Source of the DNA: Chiridota heheva
Lineage: Eukaryota > Echinodermata > Holothuroidea > Apodida > Chiridotidae
Length of the DNA: 64,000 nt
Direction of reading: 5' to 3'
NCBI GenBank assembly: GCA_020152595.1
Contig: JAIGNY010002171.1
Location: forward strand, 4,018,501-4,082,500
Part shown: positions 1 through 11,869 of the stretch, piece by piece
Position numbering within the stretch: position 1 is the first letter of the stretch
Layout of the letters: each line of letters opens with the position of its first letter
Made by a program: the position numbers and the translations under genes
The notes under the pieces: model-generated
Seen by the model: the letters and a program-made list of their open reading frames with translations, nothing else
Databases searched by the model: none
Told to the model about the DNA's origin: nothing

Positions 1-835
1 CATTAGGCCCAACATTAGGCATAGCTAATGTTAGTGCGGATCCTTGAAAAATTAAGCGAAAACAATATAATTTAGCTGAAATTATTTACTTGTAAGGATT
101 ACAAACAAATAAATGGGTCACTAAAATCTGACGTGATTAACATGAATTGACCTTTTTATAGTAATTTTGGATGAAATTTTACAGATCAACCTTTTATTTG
201 AGGTAATTTGGACAATTAACATATATCTATTTACCATATATATAAAATCCAACATGAATGGTGCAAAAAAGGGCCAGTACTTTTCAACAAATAGAAAGTG
301 ATAAGAGAAAACATTTTGTGTCTGCTTATGTAACCCTTTACTTTTATTTTATTTTGTTACACTGAGATATATTTCTTATTATATGACTGTATTCATCAGA
401 AATTAAAACATTATTTGGCTGAAATATTATCAACAGCAATCAGGAACGAAGAAGTGCAAGAGCGAGGAATAACAACAAACTTAGTTTGCATGATTATGAT
501 ACCAAAAATGAAGAACTATGCTATTTATTCAACTTTTTGTATGCAATCATATCCTATATTATATAATATCAACTACTTGAATATACTTTTAAGACTTTGT
601 TCTTAAAAGCAACCCGCATAATAATGGTACAATGAAAGTCCTCCCAAGTTTATTTAGTTTTCCGTAACACATCGCAGCTAGTTCCGTGAATTGTTTCCTT
701 ATGCGTGTTTTAAGGTAAAACATTCCCATATGAATTTGTAGTGCAACAGAACCCCTATACCTATTTTACGAAATCTCGATTCCATGTTGTTAGGTTGTGG
801 TGCAGTGGAGTAGGATTAAAATTTTGAGGGGAAAG

Positions 836-942
836 GGTCCCATGTTGTGCGAAAGAGACACATGTTGGGGCAAGAGACTCATGTTGGGGGCAATAGACCC
901 ATGGTGGGGGCCAAGCAGTCCCATTTAGGGGGAAATCCTTTT
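836..942. repeat. Short G-rich tandem repeat
   Basis: About four degenerate units of roughly 22 bases built around CATGTTGGGG followed by a CAAGAGAC-like segment. The units are irregular. No gene is implied; the small open frames crossing it are chance. Confidence 0.5.
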
Positions 943-1851
943 CTTTGAAGCAATTTAGATCCTGAAAGAGTGCCATATTTTGAGGGGATGGCATTACCCC
1001 TGGTCCCCCCCTCCTAATATAAAAAAGCCAGAACCCCTTCCCCCATATAAAAAAAAACAGAAACCCTTCTCCCCCTCCCCTATGCCCTGTATTTCCTTGA
1101 AAACACTTGAAATTAGATTTCTCTTAAGAATTTTCTTGTATTTGTTGACATTTCATTTGCGGTACCACTGTTACGGAATACCAAGTTTGGCAACGTCAAC
1201 ATGATTACTGATACCCTGAACCATTTTTTAGTACCTTTTCACCGAGAATTCCTATTGGAATCAACAAAAGTAAGGTTCTACAAGACATTCAGCATAACTA
1301 AATAAAGATAACTATTTTCAAAGCTTCCAATGGCTGAAATTGGGTCATAAACCGAAAATTTCAAGTCTCGCATAAAAAATCAAGTAAATTAGCTAATTTG
1401 CATATCATTTTAATTGAAATATTAGTGTAAACATTTCCTTTTTGTATAATATTAGTTTTGTGCATCATTGAAAGGAACAATGAATGTTTATAGGAAAGTT
1501 TAGTGCCAAATCCTATCAGATAGATATTGGCAAAATCAGAGGTCAATTTTTACGTCAAAAACTTTAAAATTGACAAATGATTTTTTTCCTTGCTCCAAAC
1601 AAATCAAGAGTAGTAATTAAATGAAAGGTCCTTTTTTGAACAATTCATAAATTCTTTCAATAATTTGTTTTCTTCTTCCAATTAGCCACAAGAGAGCAGA
1701 ATATCACAAAGATAGCAGTTTTAGGACATCTAATCTGAATTAATGACCTCATTTGCATAAATTTGCATATTTGACCAAAGAATTATGCTACCAAAGTAAA
1801 GTCCAAAGTCTTAGCTTTCATATAACATAAACTTATTACAGTAAAAAATGA

Positions 1852-2064
1852 CCAGAACCAAAAGGCTTTGTAGTTCTGGTGCTTCTTTTCAAGCTGATTG
1901 ATTTTGTATTAATTGATTTTGTATTACCTGTTATGTCATTGCATATCATGAGATATTTGAAATATCATGATGCAATACTTGACGACAGTTAATACAAATT
2001 TTTTCAAATCGTCAGCTTGTGGAAAAAAGCATCGGAACCACAAAACCTTTTGGTTCTGGTTTGG
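1852..2064. mobile_element. Foldback/MITE-like inverted repeat
   Basis: The left arm starts ACCAGAACCAAAAGG and the right arm ends CCTTTTGGTTCTGGT, its inverse complement. Similarity continues inward (TTTGT-GTTC, then TGCTT), and a central hairpin pairs around TTGCATATCATGA and TCATGATGCAA. A third copy of CCTTTTGGTTCTGG lies at about 2199-2212. This is a small non-autonomous palindromic element. I could not define a target duplication, so the exact ends are approximate. Confidence 0.55.
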
Positions 2065-4949
2065 TTTGGTTTGTTAATGTTTAACGGCACCGCGACAGTC
2101 AGAGTCAAATGTGCCAAGAGGGTGTTAACAAATTATGGTGTAAGATTTAGGATAGTGAGGAAAGGAAGGTTTGTAAGGGAGAAAAACAGAAAGAAAACCT
2201 TTTGGTTCTGGTTTATATATGACATGAATATCTAGGAGTACAAAAGAAAAGTTTTGACGACAACGACGAGTGAACACACCATGTTGTGTACATATCCTTT
2301 ATTCCCCAACCGCCGCTTTTGGCCATTTTCGGCAGTTCAGTAGAAAAACAATTGACCACCATTGACCTTTGATGTCACTCATGCACGGTAAATAAAAATA
2401 TTGCATTTATAAATTGTTTACAGAACCAATTAATCTCTGAACCATAAGTGCAGCTGGTATATAAAATGTGTTATTATGGCAAGGAGGAAAGTGGGCATAT
2501 CTGCATGATGTTTAGGCAGTTGTACACGATATGACAATTACAGTGACGGGGTCGTCACCTGCGTATTCGGTTATGATAGTAACAATGCTATCATGAAACG
2601 TTCAATACGACCAGGACGAGAACACAGGTACGACGTACGGACAGACATAACATCGACAACCAAGTCAATGTCCACGGCCTTTGATAACCAGTTGTGGTGC
2701 ACTGCCGTGTTTGAATTGTCATTTTCTATTACAGGAACAACATAGAGAAAATTCCTTCAATAACAGAATCATATAACCTTCCTGAATAGCCACCCACAGA
2801 CAGTCCATATGAAACCAGTTCCACTGAAGGATATCCCCAGGGCTTTATGGCACAAAAACACCTGCTTTTATCTGTCCTAATGCTTTTGAAATAAAACAAC
2901 TACTTAACTCAGGTTAGTGTTATGTCACAGCTCTTCAACAACCTTTATCATGCCTCATTTTTTTTAACAAGACACAAGTTACTATTATTTGGCCTTTCTA
3001 AACGGCTATGGAATGTCACTCATCTCATCGTGATTTATTTTCATGCCTTTTACTGATTGAATGATTGTAGAACCAATTTTGACATTATATTTAAATTATA
3101 GAAACTATTTTGGAGAAAAAGGAGGCCCATACATGTACAATAGCTGACAATTTTAGCATACAAGATTGATGCTGTTTTTATACGATTCTGAATGACAACA
3201 AATATTGTTTATCATTGTTAAAACAGACATACAAATACACAATTATCTATTTATTTTCATTTTGATGAAGGTTGCAATAAATTTAACACTTTTTCAAGAT
3301 TTTCTTTCACATTATGCCACCATGATGCACAAACGGGGCCTATTTAAAGTAAAAGCATTATTGAACTTGAAAAATAACAGAGGTATGCATGATTTATGAA
3401 GATCTTTTTCGGTCAACTATTATTATTATCAGTTTTTTTGTTTTTTTGGCAAATAGGAGCCACAGCCTAGCCATGGTTAATGTTTCAAAGAAATGTTGAA
3501 TATCAAGTGGGTGGATCTGAACTGTAAGATTTCCCCCCGTGGATTATATCCAAATCAGCAACAATTGTACTGTGTGATCACTAATCAAGTATACAATGAT
3601 GCATTTAGAGGCTTAGTTTATCTGTTTTACAAGTATCCGACAAATTTCTTTTCTTTTTATAAGAAAATTGAAATCATAACTATGAATTAAATCATGAGGA
3701 AATAAGGGCATACGGATGGCCTATCGATACAGCCTTTTTACAACTTTTTTTTAGGTGATTGCCTTGTGACCTAAACTGACAAAGGGGTAAAAACAGCATT
3801 ATTTGAGGAGCAAATGGGTATATAAAATCATTTAACACACAAACAACATTAAAGTTTATTATTACATTTTATTGATCAATGCCTCTGTTAACATTTACAG
3901 AAAATACTGTAATACAAACATCGCTAGCACCTATCATATAACAGTGCATACACTACAGTTATAGTTACTGTAATGCACTATTTGTTCAAAGCTTGTTTAT
4001 ATCACGGGTGAAAAAACGGTTTTCCGGTTAAATCCGGTTTTGGTTTTGGAAACCGACCGGTTTCATGTCGGGGAAAAATCGTGCAAGCTTACTGACAATT
4101 GAGACTTACTGTACGACAAGTGAAAATGATCAAACAATAACTTCACATGTTATCTTCTACGTTATGTCATGACCTAGTAAAAACTCGTACTCGATATTGA
4201 TATGATACAGCATGGCCTAAATAATATTCCGAGAAATTGCATAGTCATAGAGAATGTCCAAATTCCTGATTGGAAAATACTGCAATACGATAAACAACAA
4301 CACACATACACGTCTGTACATGTAACTAATAGACATGCACGTGTATGGAGGACTTCCATACCAATATCACAGCCCCTGCAGTGCAGTACTGGTACAAAAA
4401 CGCAAATAGGATTACTATCTACAGCTAAAAGAGCTATTTTTAGCACCATCACATATAGAAATCTGACACTTTTGTAGGCAAAATTTTTATCTTTCATGAG
4501 TTTTAATTAAAAAACTACATAGAATATCTCTTATTTAAAATACAAGCTTGATGGAGCATACAAAAATCTCGCTTGAGCCAGAATCCCAAGAGCATAACTG
4601 TTAAAACCTTAGGAGGAGATGCATTTTAACACAAAACTTTGTACAGACACATATGGGGGCTCACGTATGATTTGATAAGCTCCACTCATTATACTCTTGT
4701 GTAATGGATGGAGCTCAAAAATTAAATAAACTTTCTTTGAAATACATAAAGACTTAGGAATCTGAGGCTGTGATGTCACAACTAGTCTGATTTCAGTCAT
4801 TTCTACAGAAATGATACCAAACTTTAAACTTGAATATCTCCTTCATTGTTAAAGATTTTTGAATGCTTTCTTCACCATTTTGTTTCTTTTTAAGTCTTCT
4901 TTTATAGAAGACTTGACCAATGAACTAAGCCCCTTTAATCCAAATCCAA

Positions 4950-5300
4950 TTATCAGTTCTGGAGATATCTTGAGGACAGACACACACCTTAAAATGTCCC
5001 CACTCCTCCTCTTGCACCCTTCCCCCTGTTCCAATATGTCTCAAATTGTAATCACTTCTTCCTTAAGCAGTAACAAAACCACACACCAAATGTAATCCAA
5101 ATCCAATCATCAGTTCTTGAGATATCTTGATGACAGACAAATAGGGAAAAACATGTCCCATTCCCCCTCCATTTGCACCCTTCCCTGTTCCAATGTCTCA
5201 AATTGTTATCACTTCCTCCTTAAACAGTAACAAAACCACACCAAATATGATCCAAATCCAGTCATCAGTTCTTAAGATATCTTGATGACAAACAAACAAA
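4950..5300. repeat. Tandem repeat, period about 156 bp
   Basis: Anchors ATCAGTTCT followed by a GATATCTTGA-type segment recur at 4952, 5109 and 5264. The intervening sequence (TTGCACCCTTCC, CTCAAATTGT, AGTAACAAAACC) is clearly conserved between units. The last unit runs into an (ACAA)n tract and a CTTGGTAGAGG-type tail, a kind of dispersed repeat common in marine invertebrate genomes. Confidence 0.7.
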
Positions 5301-5952
5301 CAAACACACAAATTCAAAGAGGTGAAAACATAACCTTCTGCCCAACTTCCTTGGTAGAGGTTTTTAGTACATAAATACCCTAAAATCATATATTTGACCT
5401 CTGACCCTTGACCCAAATCACTGAAACAATTTCTGATTTGTTTCCACATTCATCATGCCCTACTGAATGACACCATTTATGCTCATGTCACTAGCTCTGT
5501 GACCTTTGACCTTTTGACCCCAGTCTGTGGGATACAAATTCATGTAAAAAGCTACTGTGGTATATACAAGATGAGGTTGGTGTACATGTAGGTAAAAAAA
5601 ACCTTTTTGAGTTTAAAATGGTGCAACATTTTGCATAAAAAGCACTTATTTGATCTTTGACCTTCGACCTAAAATCATTTTTAATTTTTGTTAGAATGTT
5701 AAGCCCTACCCACCTATGCATTTTGTAAAGATACCAAGTAATTCCTTCAAAAGATACAGCCATCACCAAAACTTGTTTCATTTGACCTGTGACCTTTGTA
5801 ACCCAAAACCTTGGAGACCAAAGTTCCAGGCCAGAAGTACCCATTCACCAATTTTGGTTCATATGTATAAAACAGTTTTTGAGTTTTAAGTGACACAAAA
5901 TTAATTGTTGCAATGCACGCACGCACACGTGCACACACGGATAAACATTAAA

Positions 5953-6365
5953 ATTACTCATTTTTGTCCATTCCAAAAAATTATGACCCCTAACCCTAAT
6001 ATGAGGTCATCATATGAGACCCCCTGGTGGGCCCGACCAGCCCCCTAATATTGAGGGTGGCCATGTAGTATAGGACGTATAGGCAATTATTTGCTTATGC
6101 AGCAAAGTGACTACAATATCCTATCTCCACATATATGTATATACTGTATGTGGGTGATGAGATAAAAATCACCAAATTTGTCCCGTTCCAAAAACTTATG
6201 ACCCCTTACCCCTATTATGAGGTCATCATATTAGACCCCTAGTGGACCCTCTTAATATCAAGGGGGGTGACCATGTAGTATAAGATGTATAGGCGGTTAT
6301 TTGTTTATACAGCAAAGTGACTACAATATCTCAACCCCACATAAAAGTATATAAGGGTGATAATT
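5953..6365. repeat. Tandem duplication, period about 215 bp
   Basis: Two diverged copies share TTATGACCCC (5981 and 6196), TATGAGGTCATCATAT, GACCATGTAGTATA-like and GCAAAGTGACTACAATATC in the same order. It is non-coding. Confidence 0.75.
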
Positions 6366-6922
6366 TTGGTGGAAAACCATAGCTGATTGATTACAATACT
6401 GTAATCTGATTGATTGCAATACTATAAAGACAAAGGTTTCAAATGATTACCCAAATGAACCCTCTATTTCAGGCATAGCTTCAACTTTTATACTTCATGG
6501 CCATGGAATCTTAAGCAAATTAAAACAATGATGTAGTAGCTCAACATATATTTTGGGGTACCATGTTTTTGTTGGTGGGTAGTTAAAAGTTTGGATGCTT
6601 CTTAGACAGTAATTGAGGGGCACTTTTTATTTTAAAAAGGGGCACAGTGGTCAGTCTTGGAAAAAGAGGAGGAATCTTGCCTCCTCGCCCCATAGTTCCT
6701 ACTTATATGGTATTTATATGGTTTGAACATAGGCGGGATTTGAGGGAAGCAAGGGGCACTTTCCTTACCCTTACTTTTTGTCCGAATGGATACTTTTGTA
6801 TGGTGATGTGTTATATTTTAGAGTGATTTTGCAATTACATCCTCACCCCACCCAAACAAATTATCATCCATTTTTTATATCAGAAACATTTGTTCGTGAT
6901 TTCAAAAGTTTGGCAAACTTAC

Positions 6923-6983
6923 CTAGCTGGAATCTCACTCTCTTGTACCTCTCGTAGACATCTTTACCGACGATGAGTTTAAT
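6923..6983 (-). CDS. RNF144: RNF144-type RBR E3 ligase, coding exon 3
   Basis: This 61-bp internal exon encodes residues 92-111 (IKLIVGKDVYERYKRVRFQL) plus one base of the next codon. It is bounded by an AG acceptor (cgtgaagagag on the plus side) and a strong GTAAGT donor. The peptide matches, by family knowledge, the linker after RING1 of RNF144A/B, where an 'E-I-x-RYKKLQFERE' segment leads into the IBR domain. It joins exon 2 in phase 0 and ends in phase 1. No stop codon is present and the following IBR exon is not in the window. The exon is too short for open-frame callers; the call rests on splice sites, phase and homology to the RNF144 family. Confidence 0.85.
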
Positions 6984-7101
6984 CTGTCGTGAAGAGAGAA
7001 ACAAATTAAGCAAACAAGTCTCATATACTAATGCTTCTCTTGTGCAACCTTCTTTCTTTGCTCAGAGTTCTTAATGCTTGGATTTAGAGAATAAATACTA
7101 A

Positions 7102-7348
7102 ACAGCTTCTATTTTCAAAATGGATTTCTATTGTCAAAATGGACTAGAATAAAGCCTTCTAATTACCATTATACTCTTTTTTCAGTACTTAAAAAACCTC
7201 TGTACCAGAATAGCTAACAAAATTCTTGTTTGCTATTCAGGTACATAGTTTATAAAGTAACAAAAAAAGGAGTAAAATGGTAATGTGAAGGCTTTATTCC
7301 AGTCCATTTTGACAATGGAAATCCATTTTGAAAGAAAATAGAAGCTGT
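7102..7348. mobile_element. Palindromic foldback MITE, 247 bp
   Basis: The two halves are near-complete inverse complements. The left arm runs ACAGCTTCTATTTT, AAAATGGATTTC, TTGTCAAAATGGACT, AATAAAGCCTTC, and the right arm reads back the same blocks to GAAGCTGT. The hexamer TACTAA flanks it on both sides (7096-7101 and 7349-7354), a candidate target-site duplication. There is no coding capacity, and the superfamily cannot be assigned from the ends alone. Confidence 0.75.
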
Positions 7349-8576
7349 TACTAATTATAACTTTAAAAATCCAGTGTTGTGTTTCTCTTTAAGTAATGCC
7401 CAAATGTCAGCAGAAACAAAAATTCAAACCATGCTTCATACTTTGTACATTGGAATTATTTTGCTTGATTTTCTATACAAATAACTTTAGACCTACATAA
7501 AACATATATTAGTTCTGATTTTATTTTCCCAAAATCTACCGTCAGTATGTAGGAAAAGAATTTTGTTTTGGTAAAAATTATTTGGGAAAATATATTTTAT
7601 TTAAAACTTATTGCTTATAGACGTACAGACTTAAAGGATCATTTAAGTCCAGGTTAGGTAAAGATTTGTTTTATCTAGATGAAAGAGTATTAAATCCTAA
7701 GCAGAACAGCCTTTTCTTTCAATGATCACAATTGCATAATTTTGCTTTTAAAGTTATGACAAATTTCAACATTTTTGTGCACAAGTGTTGACGTATGCAC
7801 AGGAATACAGATAAATTTGTTTAATGTAATCCTATACTGTACTTCTTTCCAAAATTTCAAATATCACATGTTCTCAAATTGCATTGAACTGCTCAATCTG
7901 TGTCAAGTTTATAATATTATCCAATTTCCTGTTCACTATAGCAAACATTTCCCATTCAAAATATTTTAGGAAGGATCAAAATACAATAAGTTAACATAGC
8001 AATATTCTAGTTTTCCCATTATAAGGTCAGAAGATTTTGTGCAATTTATGCTAATTAGGTATCTACCTGTAAGTGTTAAAATGCTGTTAAATGGTTGACT
8101 CTTAACTGATTTTGATGCAACTTTTTGTTGTTTTCATGATTTTCAGTACATTTTAAAATAATTTAGCTCATGTTGTTGCTTCCTGTCCATAAATATTTAA
8201 CGAAAGACAAGGGAATACAAAACTGTGCGCTCCTGGGAATATCAGTTCAACACAAATTGGGGTTGGGTTAGAGATAGAAAAATAACCTCTTTTTTGATAT
8301 TTTCTAACTATAAGTACAGTACCTTTATTTGAAGGTCAGTCACAACTTGAACCATACTTAATTTTGGTCTGACAATTCTGAGATACCTACCTAAGGAGCA
8401 AGTTATGTACTCAAAATGAAATAGAATTATAAACCCTCATATGTATATACATATGGGTGCATCCCTGTAGTTAGACTGTTTCATCTCATTACAATTCAAA
8501 AGCAAAACTCATGTTCAATTTCATCACTTTCAGTTTTAAGTATTAGGCTCTGATTCATCAATCCAATCACCCATAA

Positions 8577-9415
8577 GTTGGTGTTCAGTCTAATTGGCGT
8601 TTAGTCTAATTGGCATTCAGTCTAGTAGGCCTTTGGTCTAATTGGCTATCAGTCTAATTGGCGTTCAGTCTAATTGGCGTTCAGTCTAACAGGCGTTCAG
8701 TCTAATAGGCGTTCAGTCCAATAGGCGTTCAATCTAATAGGCGTTCAGTCTAATAGGCGTTCAGTCTGATAGGCGTTCAGTCTAATTGGCATTCAGTCTA
8801 AAAGGCATTCAGTCTAGTAGGCGTTTAGTTTAATTGGCATTCAGTCTAATAGGCGTTCAGTCTAATAGGCATTCAGTCTAATAGGCATTCAGTCTAATAG
8901 GCATTCAGTCTAATAGGCATTCAGTCTAAATGGCGTTCAGTCTAATAGGCATTCAGTCTTATAGGCGTTCAGTCTAGTAGGCGTTCAGTCTAGTAGGCAT
9001 TCAGTCTAATAGGCGTTCAGTCTTATAGGTGTTCAGTCTAATTGGCGTTCAGCCTAATTGGCGTTCAGTCTAATAGGCATTCAGTCTAATTGGCGTTCAG
9101 TCTAATAGGTATTCAGTCTAATAGGCATTCAGTCTAATTGGGGTTCAGTCTAATAGGCATTCAGTCTAGTAGGCATTCAGTCTAGTAGGCGTTCAGTCTA
9201 ATAGGCGTTCAGTCTAGTAGGCGTTCAGTCAAATATGCGTTCAGTCTAATTGGCGTTCAGTCTAATTGGTGTCACTCTAATAGGCTTTCAGTCTAATTGG
9301 CATTCAGTCTAATAGGCATTCAGTCTAATAGGCTTTCAGTCTAATTGGGGTTCAGTCTAATTGGCTTTCAGTCTAATTGGCGTTTAGTCTAATAGGCGTT
9401 CAGTCTAATAAGCTG
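8577..9415. repeat. 16-bp minisatellite, about 52 units
   Basis: The consensus unit is AATAGGCGTTCAGTCT, with common variants AATTGGC, AGTAGGC, GGCATTC and GGCTTTC. Units are contiguous with no unique spacers and indels are rare. Variants are intermixed along the array rather than blocked, which points to repeated unequal exchange. It lies inside intron 2 of the RBR gene. Confidence 0.95.
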
Positions 9416-10751
9416 ACCTAATATACTTCACAGGGTGAATGCCTTCATGACTTGTTACATTTGGTCAGCATTAAGTAGATATGCTCTTAAGGATCTTAAA
9501 ACTGGGTTGTCTACATTTTGAACCAAACCGAACCCATGCTGCAAAACATACTTGACCCAATTCTTTGTAACCCATTGGGGGACTGTTTTCACTTTCTGTT
9601 CATTGTCACATTTAGTTCTTTGAATTGTACTGCCAGTGGGAAAAAAAAACGTTTCCCTGAATAACTCTATTTTTGAACTAATCAAATTTACACCACATTT
9701 TTGATGAAATATTTTGCCACTTTCATGGTTTTGAGTAAGATTTTAAAGCATTTAGCTAATGATTCCTCTATACCTTTAACATTTGTGTCACACAGTGAAC
9801 TTTGTTATTATTATATGACATTTTTATTAATATATTTAAATACTGAATGTTTAAGGACTAGTATATTCACTAGTGTAAAAATGTACAGTAAGGTAATAAG
9901 AATTAGTTTTTTTTTTTTTTTTTTTCAAGGAAAACAATGCATACTGTACAACCTTTTCCACCACTTTGCCAATGGTCAAAAACTGCACAAAAGGCAGAGC
10001 ACCTATATATAGAACAAAATTACTTGTCATGTAACCTAAATCTAATACATCAGGAGAATAAGTATCTTCTTTAAAGTTTTTCTTTCCCTACAATGATTGT
10101 CCATGACATGTAGTTATAATTTAAAATGGCCACTTCTTGGAACAGATCATCGTTCCAACATATCAGAAAATGTTAATTTTCATTCGAATATGTACTTCCT
10201 TTTCCTTTGCGAATTGGCAAGTTGAGAAATTGTGCAACGAGGGAGTTGTTGGACAGGTCAATGACTCGAGGCAATCTACAAAAATATGCAATCACCAGTA
10301 GCTAGCTGGCCTCTATTTCGGTCGTTCAAACATCTTAAAAACGGGAGAATCTTTGTTCAAGAATTTAAGCTAATTAGCTTTGACATTGGCTTAGCAGTAA
10401 AACACTTTGTTAATGGAGGATCTAGCCACTCTTCAAATAGAAGGTATTTAGAACTCTTTGAATAGTTTGAAGTAATTTGATACATCCAACTTGACACCTC
10501 GGATGCTAGAAGACTGCAACATGTCAAAAATCAAATCATGTCGCTCGCTGCTACCCTGAGAGCAAAATTCTCAGCCAGTCACTTTTAAAATGATCAAAAT
10601 ATTGGGGAAAGCACATCTGTTATATTCAAAGAAATTAAGTGATAAAACAATGTCAGTATATTCTCAGTATTAATGATTTAGCAATTAAAAGGGAGAAGAA
10701 AAGCAAAGACATAAAAGGAACAGATAGAAATCAAAACATTTAACAAGAATT

Positions 10752-11110
10752 GTTGGAAGGACAGTATGCTCAACTATTCAAAGCTAGTATAGAGAATGGG
10801 CTTATAGAGGGAAGTATATACAGAAATAGGGTAGCAGGGGCAGATGATTTCAAATTACTTGAGCTTTGAAAGATGCACTTACATTTTCATTTGTTGTGTT
10901 AATTTTCACAACATTTTACTACAAGCTTCAAAATATCTTTAGAGTTTTTCAGCTCAAGCTCAAGGTTACCTCACTCATGCAGTAACTCGGAAAAATGTAA
11001 AAGCTAACAGTCTTTATAACTATAACACCTCTTTTAGTTCTCTTAATTGTACCATCCTCCAACCTCTACACATTCCCAGAACTACATCCTGGAGTGTAAT
11101 ACAACTTCCA
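10752..11110. repeat. Dispersed repeat B, copy 1
   Basis: This segment is closely matched by 44262-44600. Shared blocks in order include ACAGTATGCT, ACTATTCAAAGCTAG, TTATAGAGGGAAGTATATAC, GATTTCAAATTACTTGAGC, AAGCTTCAAAATATCTTT, CTCAAGGTTACCTCAC and CACCTCTTTTAGTTCT. Both copies are followed by sequence with the CCAGACTGTCCCA motif and then by a CCCACATG-type minisatellite, so repeat and minisatellite seem to form one composite family. No open frame or class signature is recognised. Confidence 0.75.
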
Positions 11111-11395
11111 TTCTAAGAAAATTTATGTGGCAAGCAAAGTCAAGCAACATGAAAAATGTACAATAACATTAAAGCAAAATTATGCGAAACAATATTGCTC
11201 AACGTATGACAAACTAGACATTGGAAATGATACAAATCCCCTCACTGCAAATAATGCATATTCCAGACTGTCCCACATCCCATACCAACCTGTCCCAAAT
11301 GCCATTGCACACCTATACTTCATGCAATCACACCTGAAAACCAGATACTGTATGTCATTCCACCACCACATGCCACTACAACTAAAATCCAGATG

Positions 11396-11560
11396 TCACC
11401 CCACCACATGCCATTCCACCATGTCCCACATGTCAACCCATCCTGTTCCACATGCCAACCCACCCTGTTCCACATGCCAACCCACCCTGTTCCATATGCC
11501 AACCCACCCTGTTCTACATGCCAAACCCACCTTGCATAACAAGCCAACGCATCCTGGCCA
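11396..11560. repeat. 21-bp minisatellite, CCCACATG family
   Basis: About six units of roughly CCTGTTCCACATGCCAACCCA. It is related to the larger arrays at 45.5-46.3 and 48.5-49.3 kb through the core CCACATGCCA/CCACATGGCAT. Open frames through it on both strands (for example 11127-11753 on the plus strand) are repeat artefacts rich in H, P and T, not supported genes. Confidence 0.85.
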
Positions 11561-11869
11561 ACATCCCACCCTACCCTGTCCTACATACAATTCCACCAAG
11601 TCCCACATAAAATCCCACTCTCATCCTAATTCCTTCAGCTACTTTATCATTAGCCACTACATTCCACTTATTGTTTATATTTCCCAAACCCCTAATTTAA
11701 AATTCTTTAGAAGCAGGAAACTTTTAATTGCTTCTTTATTCATGGCAAGATAAACATTTTGATTCCTATTCATGTCAGGAATGTCAATATCATAACAAAA
11801 CTGGAAATGTGAAGTTAGTAAGTCTCGCCTGCCGTATATTTTTGATCTCAGGTCAAACATTTTGCAGCA

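Larger units (their letters stand above)
1..6922 (-). other. Partial intron 3 of the RNF144-type gene
   Basis: This stretch lies downstream (minus-strand sense) of the third coding exon. I looked by eye for the next expected exon (IBR domain with a WCP-type cysteine cluster) and did not find it, so it is probably left of base 1. The region holds a short G-rich repeat near 0.84 kb, a foldback near 1.85-2.06 kb, tandem repeats at 4.95-5.3 and 5.95-6.37 kb, and several TGACCTTTGACC-like stretches between 5.39 and 5.8 kb. A sequence near 4.0-4.08 kb rich in CCGGTT looks like a decayed transposon end. In 1-780, 2300-3990 and 4090-4940 I see only AT-rich sequence with no supported feature. Confidence 0.6.

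Noticed and set aside
4010..4085. hAT end with CCGGTT blocks
   Set aside because: Looks like a transposon terminus but no partner end or target duplication could be found.
4174..4497. 107-residue minus-strand frame
   Set aside because: No domain, no splice context, and an equally open overlapping plus-strand frame.
8577..9415. CRISPR-like array
   Set aside because: Units are contiguous 16-mers with no unique spacers, and the DNA is animal. It is a minisatellite.
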